From: Eopsaltria australis
Taxonomy: Eukaryota; Chordata; Aves; Passeriformes; Petroicidae
Reading direction: 5' to 3'
NCBI GenBank assembly: GCA_034509425.1
Contig: JAVTVJ010000974.1
Coordinates: forward strand, 62,001 to 126,000
DNA: 64,000 bases
The translations under genes were made by a program, and so were the position numbers. The notes under the pieces were generated by a model that saw only the letters and a program-made list of their open reading frames with translations, was not told the DNA's origin and searched no databases. Within the stretch, counting starts at the first letter, position 1, and each line of letters starts with the position of its first letter. Of this stretch, positions 43,801 through 58,800 are shown in pieces.

Positions 43801-46800
43801 GGACCCTGGCAATGGCACCTGGGAATGGCATCTCGGGAAGGGTCCGGGAGGGAAGGGGACACCGGAAACCAGTGGGACACAGGGAGCTCTGGGAGGCTCC
43901 AGGAGTGGCACGGCCATGGGACGGGCTGGGAGCAGCAGGGATGGGGACACAGGGACAAACAGGGATAGTGACACGGGTATGTGTCCGCAGGGATGGGGAC
44001 ACGGGGACAAACAGGGTTGGGAACACAGGGACACATCCAGGCCCCCACCCAGATCCCTCTGTCACAATCCCCCCCCCGCCTCCTCCTCCCGCTGCCCCCA
44101 GGATCCCCCTGCCCGCCTGGGAGCACAGGGAAGTCCTGCATTATTAATGATCATTTACATAATTTGCATAATGAATGAAGTGCCGGGAATTGCAGCTCCA
44201 AGCTGGAGCCACGAGTGAGGAGGTGCCACATCCCCAGGGCCACATCAGTGTCACCAACGCCCAGGGACACAAGGACACAGATCCTGCCCGGAGCAGCCGG
44301 GAGTGCCCGGAGCCCATCCCGAGGGACAATGTCCCTGTGCCACCGGGTCCTTCCTCATCCTCATCCCTGTCCCTAGTGTTTTCCCATCCCTGTCCCCATC
44401 GTCTCCATTCCTATTCCAGTCCCCATTCCCAGGCTGTGCTGCCTCCAAGGGAAGCCATTTCCAGGGAATCCAGCAGGAGCTTCCCAGCCCTGTCCCTGCC
44501 CTTCATGGCACCAACACCCTCTGTTCCCAAAAATGGGGAAGGAAATGGGGATTTCTGGAAAAGGAGGATTCTGGCAAACACAGCAGAATGTTGGGATGGG
44601 GACCTGGAAATCCCAGGATTTTTGTTAATGAGCTGGAACCATCAGGCCCCCCCCAAAATCTGGGATCACCCCAGGATCCTCCTTCCAGCACTGAGTGGGC
44701 TCTGGGACAGCTCTGATCCCAACCCTTGCTCTGATCCCAACCCTGGCTCTGATCCCGACCCTGGGCTCTGATCCTGACCCTGGCTCTGATCCTGACCTAG
44801 CACTGATCCCGAATTTCTCCAGCAAGGAGCATTCCCTAGTGCTGCACTGGGAATGGGAATGAGGAGCTGGAGCTGCCTTTCCTCCTCCATGGAAGGGGCC
44901 AGGAGAGCGCATGGACCACAATGGAATTTTCTCCCTCAAAATAACTAAGGAAGAGCTGAGGAAGCACCAGAATCCTTAAACTCAGCCAGCTCCCAGCTCC
45001 TCCAGGCTGGGATCCCACTCTGGATCCTCTCCGTTCTCCAACACTTCCCAAACCCACCTGAGAGAAGGTTCTGGAAAAGGGAAAGCTTCAAAGGCTGGGC
45101 TGGGAGCGCTCATCCCCCCGGGAATGCTGGCAGGAGAGGGGAGGGGACGCTTGGCACCCGGAAAAGTTCTCCAGCACTTTAAAAATAGCAGCTAATCCCG
45201 AATCCGCGGCTGTGCCGCGCTTCCCGGGAAGCCGTGACGGATTAATGAGGGATGCGGCTGGAAGTGCTGCAGCCACCGCGCTCCCCTGGGCTTCCCAGAC
45301 AATTCCAGCACAATCCTGCCTGGCCGGGGCCAGGGCTGGGATAGAGGGGGTGCCTGTGGGGCTGCTCCCATCCTGGAATCAGCCCTGGAGGGATGAGGGC
45401 AGGAATTCCACAGCATCCCGGGGTGTCCTGCAGCATCCTGAGCATCCCAGGGCATCCCTCAGCATCCCATGGACATTCCAGAGCATTCCTGGGTATCCCG
45501 CAGCATTCCTGGGTATCCCACAGCATCCCTCGGATATGCTGCAGCATCCCAAGGCATCCTGGGCCATTCACAGCATCCCATGGCATCCCTGGAGGATCCT
45601 GCACCAGGATTCCAGGAGGAATTCCTCCCCGGCCCTCAGTGGGAACAGATAGAACAGAATTTTCCAGGGAGAATCTCTTGGAGCAAGGCCCCTTCCAGCC
45701 TGGATTCCAGGGACTGGAGCAGCTTTGCCCCCTCGCAGCACCGCGATCTGGGACGGCTCCGGGCAGGGATCGGCCGTGCCGGGGCCGAGTGCCAGGGATC
45801 AATCTCCTGCAGGATTTATGGATTTTGGGAGCAGGGGAGGTGAGTGGGAGGGAGGGGACACCCGGGGACTGCGGGAGTGGGACCGGAATGCTGAGGGTCC
45901 GCTCTGGATCCTGACGGGCGCAGCACTGGGACAGCCCCAGGCTGGGAACGCTCACACGGAAAAACTCCGGATTCCCATCCCCACCTCACAATCTCGCAGC
46001 TCCCGGGACCCCTTGGAGCCACTTGGCCACTCCAACGTCCCCGGAGGTGCCCCCTCATCCCTCGGGAATTCTCCTGCTCCCAGCCCCCGCTCCAGGAAGG
46101 CGTCAGGCTCCGGAGTTTTGCCGGGAGAGAGGAATTCGGGATTAAACCGGCGCCTGTATTTGCACATATTTATAGTGCTCCGACGGATCTATTTTAGCTG
46201 GAAAGCCGGGATGAGCTCCCTCGGGAGCATCCCTGGAGTCACATTTTAAGGGACTTGGCATCTCTTTCTGGTGCTCATTTGCATTTGATATCCATAAAAA
46301 AGGCAGGCGTTGATAAAAGGCGGATATTTATCCTATTCCTGGCTTGGCAGAGGAGGGTTGGGAATGGCACCGGGGAGAAATCCAACAAAAAACAGGGAAA
46401 ATAAAAGCGGGAAGGTCCCGCCAGGATCATGGGATTCTATGGGATGGGATGGTCTTGGGACTCAATCCCTGCTGCAACAGAGCAGGGTGGAGCAGGAATC
46501 CCAATGGAGCAGGAATTCCCATGGAGCAGGGATCTCCAGAAAGGAGAACCATGGAACAGGGCTCCCATGGAACAGGGACCCCCATGAAGCAGGGAATTCC
46601 GTGGAACAGGGAATCCCATGGAACAGGACCCCCATGGAGCAGGGATCTCAGCCCCAGGAGAGGTCTCAGCATCATGGGGAGCATCATTGGGAGCAGGGAT
46701 GGAGACCCCACTCCCAAAGGCCCATCCCGGTGCCAGTGTCCATGGGGGATGGAGACAGGACACGTTTCCAGCTCTGGGAACAAAGGGATGGGACAAAGAC

Positions 46801-49800
46801 TCCCTGACTCCATCCTTGCTCCCCCAGGATAAACATTCCCCATGCAGGAGCTGCTCCTGCCCTTCCTGGTGCTTGATCCTGGGAATGGATCCTTGAAACA
46901 CTGATGGAATTCTTCCTCATCCTCATCCTCAATCCATCTTCATCCTATCCCCATCCTATCCTCATTTCCATCCCCATCCTGGTGTTCCCTCCCTCCCTCC
47001 CTCCCTTCTCCCCACTTTGTGCTTCTCCACCTGCTCCCAAGTTTTTTTGGGTGGGATCACCCTTCCCAATCCCAACCTCACCCACCCCAACCCGGGACAG
47101 CTCCAGCATTAACTGGGACCCTTCATCCCGAGGCTCCCCAGTCCAGGGAATGTTCCCGTGCCAGTCTAGGGGATGATCCCGGGAATCCCAGTGCTGATCC
47201 CGGCTCACCTGCGAGCAGGAAGGTGATCAGGCAGGTTTCCTTGGGCAGGAAGAGCTTCAGGCGGGAGCCGCTGAACACGTACTCCACCACGGCCTCGGAG
47301 CGGCCGGCGCGCTGCAGGAACGGCAGGAACTGCTTTGCCTTCTGCGTGTCCTGTGGGAAAACGGGAATTCAGGGACCCCCCGGAATCCCCAAGGCTGCTC
47401 CTTGTCCCCTGGGCTGGCTGGGATGTGGGATTTGGGCATGGAGCCAAGTGTTCCCAGCTCAGGATGGGCCGTGCACCCCAAACACAGCCAAATACATCTC
47501 CAAATCCCAAATCCATCCCCAAATCTATCCCAAAAATCCATCCCAAATCCATCCCCAAATCCCAAATCTATCCCAAAATCCATCCCAAATACATCTCCAA
47601 ATCCCAAATCCATCCCCAAATCTATCCCAAAAATCCATCCCAAATCCATCCCGAAATCCCAAATCTATCCCAAAATCCATCCCGAATACATCCTGAAATC
47701 CCAAATATATCCCAAAATCCATCCCAAATCCATCCCGAAATCCCAAATCTATCCCAAAACACATCTTAATATACATCTCAAGACACATCTCAAAATACAT
47801 CCAAAAATCCCAAATACATCCCAAAATAAATCCTAAATATATCCCAGAATGCATCCCAAAAACATCACAAAATACATCCAAAATTCATCCCCAAACCCAT
47901 CTCCAAATCCATCCAAAACACATCCCAAAATCCTAAATTCATTCCAAAATCCACCCCAAGACTCATCCCAGGGGGCAGCTGCCTGGATCAGCAGGACAGA
48001 CCCAGCCCCATATCCCTCATCCCTAACGCAGCATCCTGTGATTCCCCTTCCCGGGATCCCCGCTCCCCATCCCAGCAGCGAAGGGCTCCATATAAATCCC
48101 TGGAAATATTAATTGAGGAAAGCCTAAGGAGCTCTGCTGGGAGGTGAGGGGATCCCCAGATTCCCTCAGAAGAGCCGGGGAATCCTGGATTCCCACTGGC
48201 ATTCTGGTGTTGGCTCCGGTTCCCAGGCCATGGGGCAACTCCTGGTTTATTTATCCACGGAAAAAAGGGAAAATACCCCAGCAGCTCCCAGAATGAACAG
48301 TGCCATGTGGGGTTAGATCCTGTTGTATCCCCTCGGAATTCCCGCCCATCTCGCGTGCCGGAGCGGATCCTTACCCCGGAGATGTCGGCGACCCTGTGGA
48401 TCGGCACCTCCTTCTTGCTGTGCAGCCCCTTCCCGTTCTTGATGGCCCTGGAAAGGGAGGGAGCGCCAGGAATCAGCTCCTGCCCAGCAGGAAGAGTCAC
48501 CCCTGTGACCGCCGGGACAGCCTGGACCCTCCCAGCCATGGAACTGGGGCTTCCCATGGAAACCGCGAGGTGAGAGGAGCCTGGATGGGGGAATGCTGCA
48601 CGTGGAGGGCACTGAACAGGTGGAAAACTAGCGGGATGCTTCCAGTGGAGCTGGTGCTGGACCCAAATCTGATCCAGACCTGGACTTGGTGCCAGATCCT
48701 GGCTCAATGCCAGACCCAGATCCAGATCCTTGTCTCGGCACAGGGATGCAGGGCTGGGATGCTCCCCCGGCATGAGGCCACCGAGCTCCTGTCCCCACCT
48801 GGAGTGTCCCCTCCTGCCCCAGGGTCTGCCCTGGGGCTGGGAAAGGCCGGAGCGTGCCGGGATTCCAGCAGAGCCAACGGTCTGGGATGTGACTCCAGGC
48901 TCTCTGAAGAGCTAGGAATGTTGAAGGGATGCCCCAAACTGCTCCAGACCCTGCTCCCCTGGGACATCTGGGCCCTGCACCACAACCTGATTCCAAATCC
49001 CCCATTCCCACTGCTCCTGGCATCGCCCTGGAGCTGCCGGCGCCTCTGCCTGGTGCCAGCACCATCATGGATTTGGGATGTGCCAGAGCTCCTGGCATGG
49101 ATGAGCCACCTCCTCCACCAGCCCCGCCCCGGAATCAGGCAGGAACATCCGGCACCTCCATCTGGGGACACCCAGGCTGAACCCCCAACCCCAGTGTGGC
49201 TCCAGCTCCAGGTGCCACATTCCAGCCCTGTATCCTGCTCCAGGTGCCACATCCCAGCCCCGTGCCCCGCTCCAGGTGCCACACCCCAGTCCCATATCTG
49301 GCTCCAGGTGCCACATCCCAGCCCCGTATCCCGCCATCCTGGTGCCCCCTCCACAGCTCAGAGCTGCTGACTTCCTGCCAAGCTTCCCCAAAGGCACATT
49401 CCAGGCGTTGGGAAGGAGCCTCTGAGCAATCTGCCGGCCGCCCACCGTCCGGGCACGGCTGGGTGGGAATGGGAGCAGCTTTCTGGGATTGATCCGCCTT
49501 TTCCCGCAGCAGCCAGGCCTGCCCGGGAAGGCGCCGCAGCCCCCTCCAAGCTGCTCCTGCCGGCTCTCGGCATTGTGCCGGGATCTGCTGCCAAGGAGGA
49601 GCTGAGATCCCACCATTGCTGCCGGGATCTGGATGGAGCCGCCTCCGGAGGGAGCGGGGCCGGGCAGGGAATGGAAGGGAAGGGTGTCCATCGCCATCCC
49701 AGGGCCAGCAGGAGATGGGATGAGGGACAGGGACACGGGCACACCTGGGGGCTGCCAGGGTTGGGAACAGCGATCCCAGTGGAGATGGGGGCACTGGGAT

Positions 49801-52800
49801 ACAGGATCCCCATGGGATCCTCTCTGTGGGGAGCCAGGCTGTGCACACCTGGATCTCATGTGCCGGGATCATGGACAGCTGCACTGTGCACAGCTGGCTT
49901 GTGCACAGCTGGATCACACACACCTGGATCACGCACAGGTGGAATGTGCACACATGGAATATGCACAGCTGGAACACGCACACATGGATCCCGTGTGCCT
50001 GAAGCACAGCTGGGGACAGACAGACGGACAGGGGACATGGCTGGGATGGGACAGAGGGGCATGGGGAGCTCTGTGTGGGATGGGGGGACACGGAGCTGGG
50101 AATCACTTCCATCCACAGGGATGGGACAGGCCAGGGGACAGGGACAGGCCAGGGGACAGGGACAGCCCCCCTCCCCGGGCCCCGCGCTCACCGGGCCTCG
50201 GCGGCCAGCAGCTCGTCGTAGTGTGCCGAGCGCTGGTCATCGTCCTGCCGGTAGCGCAGCACCGTGGCCAGGCCCTTGCTGACCAGCGCCTCCGCGATGT
50301 TGCTGCGGGAATGGGAACGGATCAGGGTGGGAATTGGGGCAGGGAGATCCCCCTCCCAATCCCATCCCAAGGGAAGGGCTCGCAGTGACACATCCCAGCT
50401 CTCCGGGCACAATGGGGGGACCTGAACCAGGCTCATCCCACAGGGAGAAGCCTCCTAGGAGCACCCTATAAGCCCCACCCCAAAAATTCCCCCAAAACTC
50501 CCCTCCCTCCCACCCCAAACCCAGCAGGCTCAGCATTTCCAGACCACGGGAACCTCCTCCTGGATTTTCCAATCCCATCACTTTTTACCAGGAGCAGGGC
50601 CTCAGCACTGGTCTGGGGGCAGGGGCACCATCCCTGGATTCCCCCCAAATCCCCAAACCCGAGGGGTGACAGCCCCCAGACCACGGGAATCTCTGTGATT
50701 CCACCATCCCACTTTTTTCTGGGAAAGGAGTTGGGCACCGCTTTGTGGGGGGCTTGGACAAGGAGACACCCCCCACCTCCATTCCCAAGAGGGGCTTGGA
50801 GCAGCCTCTCCCAATGACCTCGGATTTCTGGGATCAGCAAAGGGGGCCTGTGCAAGGCAGGGATGAATCCATCACATTCCACTGCTTTAAGCAAATCCAT
50901 GAATTCTCCTTCACTGGCACATCCCTAATTCTCCTCCAGTCACTGCCCCCTCCCCCCCCGCTAATTCCCTCCGTATCCCAAAAAAAGCGGATCTATCCAG
51001 AGGATGGAGGGACTGATCCCCTCCCGAATCCCAGGCATGCCCCTTCCTGAGGAGGGGGAAGGGCAAATCCATCACTGGGAGCCAAAATTAGGTCTTGAGG
51101 CAGGGGGAGGAATCAAAAAATTCAGGATTGGCGAGCGAGGGAATCGCTGCAGCCGAAGCAGCTGCGGCAGCGCTGGGAATGCCGAGCACCGGGAATGGGC
51201 ACCTGGGAATGCCGAGCACCGGGAATGGGCACCTCTGGGAATGCTTGGGAAGCAGCGGGAGCTGGAGGAGGCCAAGGAAGGGCCAGGGTGGCTCCCGGTG
51301 GTCCCTGACATTCCCCATCCCAGACATCCCACTCCCCATCCCAGCTGTATCCTGGAAAGGAGTGTGGAAAAAAGTCCCCCTTGTCCCCTCTCCGGGCCGC
51401 TGGAGAGCTTGGATGCTCTGGAGCATTCCCATCACTCCCAGCCGTGAAATCCAGCAGCTTCCCAGTGCCAGAACACCCCCCTGGGCTGGAAATCCTGGGA
51501 AAAGCCCAAATTCTTTCAGGGTTCAAAGGTTTTAAGGGTCAGAATTCCCACAGGGACTGATCCTGGTGCCCACGGAAGTGATCTGGGAGCACTGCAGAAA
51601 GGGGGAGAGGGAGACCCGGGGTAACAGAAGGAATTCCAGCCCATGGATTCCAGACCCTGCTCCAGCCTGGCTCCCTGGGAGGCACCCCCCATTCCCACCT
51701 CCAAACAAAGCTCTGGAATGGAGCTGGAGCTGTGGCCTGCAAGGAAGGAGCTGCGCCCAGTTAACCCCAGATTAAAGACTGGGAATGGCGTGAGAAAAAT
51801 CTCCTTTGGCCAAAAATGCCAATCTGGGCATTTCCAGCCAAAAATGTCCATTTTTAAGCTCCTCCTGCAGGTCCTTTCCCAAAGGAAGTTTTGGAGGGGT
51901 TTCATCCCATTGAAGCCAGTGCCCAGCATGGATGAGGATCGGGATCAGGATCAGGGGTGCCAAACTCTCCCACCCCTCACACTCCAAATCATCCCAAACT
52001 GCACCATCAGGCCCTGCTGCCCCCAGGGAAGGGAGGCCTCGCTCCCGCCAGGAATTGCACCTGGAATTACAGCACTGGGTGCTCCTGAAGTGTGGGGTTA
52101 GGGATTTCTAGGAGCTTTTTTTGCCCAGGATAATGCAGGATGCTGTGGGATGCTGTGGAATTCTATGGGATGCTGTGGGATGCACCAGCATTCCTAGGGC
52201 AGGGATCAGGCTCAAAACATGGAGGAGATGGAAGGGAGAAGTGGGATGGAGGGATCCTGGGATCTAGGCAGTGACACAAGCAGGGACAGACAGGGATCTG
52301 GACAGGGATCCAGAAGAGATCCAGAGAAGATCCGGGCAGGGATCCAGACAGGGAAATGAGCAGGGATCCAGCAGGAGAAGCCAGGTTTGTGCTCCAGCCC
52401 CCTCAGTTCCCAGTGCCCGGAGCTGGGATCAGAGCTGGGATCAGAGCTGGGATCGGGGCTGGGATCAGAGCTGGGATCAGAGCTGGGATCAGAGCTGGGA
52501 TCAGAGCTGGGATCGGGGCTGGGATCAGAGCTGGGATCGGGGCTGGAATCAGGGCTGGGATCAGAGCTGGGATCAGAGCTGGGATCGGGGCTGCAGCTCC
52601 TGCCCTGGCTCCCGCCCCGGCGCCGCCGTGCCCGGAATTCCAAGCAGGCTCAGCCCAGCCCAGATGCCGGGCAGACACTCCAGGAGGACAAGCCAGGCTT
52701 TATTCCCTGCTCCATCCCAGCCTGGCAAAGGCCTCGGGACACAGACCCTGCTCTGTTCCACCCCCAGCATCCCGGGATGCAGCTCCGGGAATGGCATAGG

Positions 52801-55800
52801 CACTGCTGGAAAATCCTGGGAATGGCACTGGCACTGCTGGAACATCCCGGGATGCAGCACTGGCAATGACACTGCTGGAACATCCCGGGAATGCTGGGGC
52901 AGCTCTCCCAGCCTTGGGATTGGGAGCAGGAAAATGCAGCTTTCCCAGATTTCACAGGGAAGGGAAGGGAAGGAAGGGAAGGGAAGTGCAGCTCTCGCAG
53001 CCCCTGGATCAGGGAGGGAAAGGCAGCGCTGCAGCGCTTTGGGCGCTTTCCAAAATAGCTGCTACCGGGAAAAAAAACTGGGAAAGCAACCAAGGGCCTA
53101 TGACAAATCCTCCCTACGCAGCTCCCGGAGCCGCTGCCAGCCAGAGGCTCGGCCTAAACACAGGCATGTGCTGGAGGCTCAGACTATCCACAGGGATGTG
53201 CTGGAGGCTCGGCCTAAACACAGGGATGTGCCAGAGGCTTGGCCTAAACACAGGGATGTGCCAGAGGCTTGGCCTAAACACAGGGATGTGCTGGAGGCTC
53301 AGACTATCCACAGGGATGTGCTGGAGGCTCGGCCTAAACACAGGCATGTGCTGGAGGCTCAGACTATCCACAGGGATGTGCTGGAGGCTCAGACTATCCA
53401 CAGGGATGTGCTGGAGGCTCGGCCTAAACACAGGGATGTGCCAGAGGCTTGGCCTAAACACAGGGATGTGCCAGAGGCTTGGCCTAAACACAGGGATGTG
53501 CTGGAGGCTCAGACTATCCACAGGGATGTGCTGGAGGCTCGGCCTAAACACAGGGGTGTGCTGGAGGCTCGGACTATCCATAGGGATGTGCCAGAGGCTT
53601 GGCCTAAACACAGGGATGTGCTGGAGGCTCGGACTATCCATAGGGATGTGCCAGAGGTGCCCCAAGGGGGAAAAGCCACAGATTCTGGCTGAGGGGAAGC
53701 TGCTCTGGGACACTCCCCACTCCTGAACCTTCTCCTGGAGAAATCAGGGAGGGCTCTCTTGGGAAGGACAAACATCCTGGAATACACAGCAGGGGCGACT
53801 CCTCCAAAGCCACCCCCGAGGCAGTGGGACTGGGGGGAACCTCATTCCGATATCCCCAAAACTGCTGGAGATGGGGGGGGCAGGTGCAGGGGGTTCCACA
53901 CAGCAGCATCCCAACGTATCCCACAGAATCCCAACACTGGGATGCCAGGAATGGGGGCTGACCCCAGGCCAAGTGGGGAGTGAGCCACCCTCCAACCCCA
54001 GAGAGCCCCAGCAAGGCAGGAATGTCAGGTTGGAATTCCAGGTGGGAACCCCAATCCCTGGGGATGACTCACATTCCGCCGATGGAGACGGTGGCACAGG
54101 TGCGCTCCGAGAAGGCCGGGACGGTTTCAGTGGCACTGCTGGCAGGGCGGATGTAATCCACGGAAACGTTCACCTGGAATGGGGACAGGCTCAGGGCTGG
54201 CACCGCCCAGCTCAGGGGCCAAATCCCTGGGATCAGCCAGCCAGGCCCTCATCCTCATCCTCATCCTCATCCTCCCATGCCCACATTCCCAGTTCCACTC
54301 TCCAGCCCCTCTACTTCCCTGCTTCCCAGTGACTCTAGCACCACTGGAGCTTCCAGGCACATTAAACCAGGAGCTTCCCAGGCAGGACAACATTCCAGCT
54401 GGGATCCTGGTGGTGCCAGCTGTGCCCAGAGCTCCATGGGAATCCTGGTGCTGCCAGGTGTCCCCAGAGCTCCATGGGGATCCCGAGGCACTGCGGCCCC
54501 AGCAATTCCCAGTTTATGGATGCAGCATTCCTGGCAGGGCAGGGGGACGGGAGCCAGGACTGTCCCCCAGAATCAGCGTCTCCAGGGGGATGGGCAGGGC
54601 TGGGGCAGGGCAGGGAACATCCCGGGCTGGCCCGGAGTCCCGCGGTGTCCCTGCAGCACCAACAGCACTGGGAGGGATTGGGATAGCGCTGCCACCGCCC
54701 CAGGATCCCGGACAGGGACTGGGGACACCTCGAGAGCAGATCCTGCTGGACCCCAGATCCTGCTGGATGCGTCACCTCACCCTGCACCAGGGCTCGGGAT
54801 GAGCTGGGACGTGCAGGGATCAGGGAATCCAGGAATGGTTTGGGTTGGGAGGGACCTCAGAGCCCCTCCAGTGCCACCCCTGCCATGGCAGGGACACCTC
54901 CCACTGTCCCAGGCTGCTCCCAGCCCCAATGTCCAGCCTGGCCTGGGCACTGCCAGGGATCCAGGGGCACAAACAGCTGCTCTGGGAATTCCAGCCCAGG
55001 CAGGAATTCCTTCCCAATATCCCATCCATCTGTGCCCCCTGGCACGGGGAAGCCATTCCCTGTGTCCTGTCCCTCCAGGCCTTGTCCCCAGTCCCTCTGC
55101 AGCTCTCCTGGAGCCCCTTCAGGCCCTGGAAGGGTCTCCATGGAACCTTCCCTCCTCCAGGCACCACTCCCCAGCAGTTCCCAGCATCGCAGCCCACATC
55201 TGCAGGCACCTTTCTGTACCAATCCCACCCAATCCCACCCCTCTGCTTCCCCAGGGAAGCTCCATCCTCGATGCTTTCCCAGTACCAGCTGGAAGAACCT
55301 GAGGCTCTGCGGTCAGGCCATGACACTGGGGTGACCCAGGGGTGACACAGGGGTGACACGGGGACAACATGGGGATCTTTGGATACATCCCAGTGCTGAC
55401 ACTCCAGAGCTGGACTTGGCCTTTCTGGACTTTTCCCAGGCCCATTCCCATTCCCATTCCTGTTCCTGTTCCCGTTCCGCATGGCCGGAGCCGCGCTGAG
55501 CCAAAGGCAGCCAGACAGGCGAGGCAGGAGCATCCCTGAACCCCTCCAAACCCTCGGCTCATCCCGAAAATCTCTCATTAAACCAACATCAAAATGCAAA
55601 CAAGGTCGGAGCGTCTGGCAGGGCGCCGGAGCCGAGGCTTTTCCGTGCGGAGAGGGGGCTCCGGCAGGAAAGAGCCAATTAAGGGGAGCGGTTACAGCGA
55701 TTCCTCGCAGCAAAGCTCCCGTCGGAACCACTGGAGGGGAAAAAGAGACGCCGATTACTCCGAGAGGCAGGTTGGGAATTCAGCTGCTCCAGGGCTTTCG

Positions 55801-58800
55801 AGATGTCTGGCTCGGGAGCGGCTGGCGTGGGAAACACCTGGCTCGGGATGCGGCACCGGGAACGGGGAGTGACAGCAGCAGTGGAGCAGCCAGGGAGGAC
55901 GGGAAACCCGGGATCAGGGGGGATATGGGCAGGGGAGGAGTCAAGAGGGATTGGGATGGGACGGGACGGGACAGGATGGGACGGGATGGGATGGGATGGG
56001 ATGGGGTCACCCCTCAGCAGGAAAGCCCCGTGTTGTGTTCTGCTGTATCCCACTGCATGGGCAGGAAGGCTCCACGGAGGGCTCCAGACAGGCCAGATCC
56101 GTGGGATAAGGACAATGGGATGAGGTTCCACGAGGCCAAGAGGAGTCCTGGCACAGGGTGCCCAGAGCAGCTGTTTGTGCCCCTGGATCCCTGGCAGTGC
56201 CCAAGGCCAGGCTGGACATTGGGACTGGGAGCCCCTGGGACAGTGGGAGGTGTCCCTGCAGGGGTGGAACCATTCCATGATTCCACGAAGTTCCATGTCC
56301 CACCCTTGGATCACACCCACCCCATGGAACACTCCAGACATGGAAAGCTGGGAAAGCCCTGGGGGTGACACTCAGCTGGAGAAACCTGGAGCTGCAGGGA
56401 CAGTGCCTGGGATCATCCGAGGGCAGGGCTGGGTCCGTGTGACACCACATGTGGCACCGTCACCCCACAGCTCTGCCACAGGGGGCAGAAGGCAAAGCAT
56501 TCCCGGGATCCGAGGGCACCGTGACCATGGAAGGGCTGGGAAGGGCTGGCTGGGGCTGGGGGTGCAGGGACTCCCCGGCACCCCTGGGACCCCTGGGCCC
56601 AGTTCCCCCGGAGCAGCCGGAGCCGGAGCCGCGCCCGGGCGCCTTTCCAAGGTCAGCTGCAGTCAGGGTGGATTAAATCACTCGGGCAGCTCCGCTCCCG
56701 GGAGCGCATCCAGCCCGGGAACCACGGCACCGCACGGGGTCTGCGCGGCCACTGCTGCCAATGTCACCCACGGGGACCCTGCACCCATGGGGACCCTGAG
56801 CCCCACAGGGACCCTGCATCCCATGGGGACCCTGCACCCATGGGGACCCTGCATCCCATGGGGACCCTGCACCCATGGGGACATGACCCTGCACCCATGG
56901 GACCCTGCACCCATGCCCTGAGCCCCAAGGACCCTGCATCCCATGGGACCTGACCCCACAGGACCCTGCACCCCATGGGGACCCTGCATCCCATGGGGAC
57001 CCTGCACCCCACAGGGACCCTGCACCCCACAGGGACCCTGCATCCCATGGGGACCCTGCACCCACAGGGACCCTGCACCCCACAGGGACCCTGGGGGACC
57101 CCCAGCCCTGCACCCCATCCCCACCCATGGGACCCTGCACCCCAGGGACCCTGCACCCCAGGGGACCTGCATCCCATGGGACCCTGCACCCCTGCCCCAT
57201 GGGGACCCTGCACCCCACAGGGACCCTGCATCCCATGGGGACCCTGCACCCATGGGGACCCTGCATCCCATGGGGACCCTGCACCCCACAGGGACCCTGC
57301 ATCCCATGGGGACTCTGCATCCCATGGGGACCTGGCACCCCAGCACTCCCTGGGATCACCAGCACAGAGCTGGGGGAGCCAGGATATAGGGTGACCAGGA
57401 TGGGGCCCCAGGCCTTGTCCCCAGAATCAGGGGCCCAACGAGGTTATTCCGAACACACCAGCCCCAGGATCCAGGCCCTGGCCTTGTCCTGAGGATCAGG
57501 GGCCCAGTGAGGTTGTTCCCAGCTCATTGTCCCCAGGGTGGGATCCCCAGGGCATGGCCCCTGCCACCCTGTCCCCAGCTGGTCCCAAGGTGGGGGGGGA
57601 CCCTCTGTGGTCCTGTCCCAGTTCCAGCCCCAGTCTGAGCTGGGGGGACACAATGGCACATTCCAGGTCCATCCCTGGCTCCAGCCTCAGGACCCCACGG
57701 CAGTGGGGACATGTCCCCACCCCAGGGGAACAGCGGGGGCCTGCCCTGAGCAGGGGGTGGGGGACTCATCCCCCCGGGAAGGGCTGGGAGCAGCACCACC
57801 TTTGGGATGGGGTGGGCTCAAGGCCGTGCCGGTGCCATTCCCCGCTATTCCCTCTTCCCACGGGGGGCCCCGAGGGGCCGCGGGGACACGGGGGGGCCGG
57901 GGGGGGACAGATGGGGGGTGGGTGGCAGCCCAGACCTGCCGGGCTAAAAATACCCCGCCCGCCCGCGGATCTCCCGGCCCGGCGGCGTCACCCGCTCCCG
58001 GGAATATTTTTACTTCCCTGGCAGCTCGTGCCGGGTGGAAGGGCCGGGGGGGCTGGGAAGGGGCTGGCGGGGGGCTCGGGGGGGTGGGTGCCCCCCGTGA
58101 CCCTCCCGTGCCGGGGGAGGCTCCCGGGGACCTGGGGGGAACAGGGTTGGGAGCAGGAATGTGCGGGATGATCCCGGCGGGATGCGGGAGGCACCACGGG
58201 GGTAGCGGGATCCCAGCGGGGCAGATCCAAGGACGCGTTTTCCCTCTGGAGCAGCAATTCCCCTCCCGAGGGCCGGCTCATCCCAGTCCCCCACGCATCC
58301 TGCTGCGGGCAGCGGGATTTCCTGGGAACGGCGAGCGGGAGCCGGCTCCGTTTCCCTGACCCCCTCCACCTCTCCATGCTCCCGTCATCCCTCCTGGAAA
58401 AGGCCGGGATGTGGAACAAGGATGCTCCACAGCAGCCCCCGGGAGCCTCCAGCGCCTCCGGCATCGCCGGGAGCGGATCCAGCGGGAGCCGAGCTCCCTC
58501 CTCCCTCCCGCTCCAGCGGCTGCCGGAGGGGCTACGGAGACCCCCGGGGCAGGAGTGACCTTGGAGCGGGATAACCCTGGAAGTGCCGGGCTGGGAAGCG
58601 TCGGGGGGAGGGCGATGGATGCAGGGAACGGGAAGATCCCTGAATTCGGGATGGTTACACCGGGAATAATCCCGCTCGCCTCTGCCCCGTCCCCGTGCCA
58701 GAGCCAGCCCAGCCCAGCCCACTGCAGCAGCGCGCACGCCGCGCATTCCCGGCGCAATCCGGGCGGGAAAACTGCGCTCCCCAGCAGCTCTCCCGGTCCG

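Noticed and set aside
53145..53660. CRISPR-like array
   Set aside because: The 30-bp units are contiguous with no unique spacers, no cas genes are present, and the genome is a vertebrate.
56449..56480. Possible third CTCF site (CCACAGGGGGCAG)
   Set aside because: It lacks one base of the core spacing compared with the consensus and has no supporting context.
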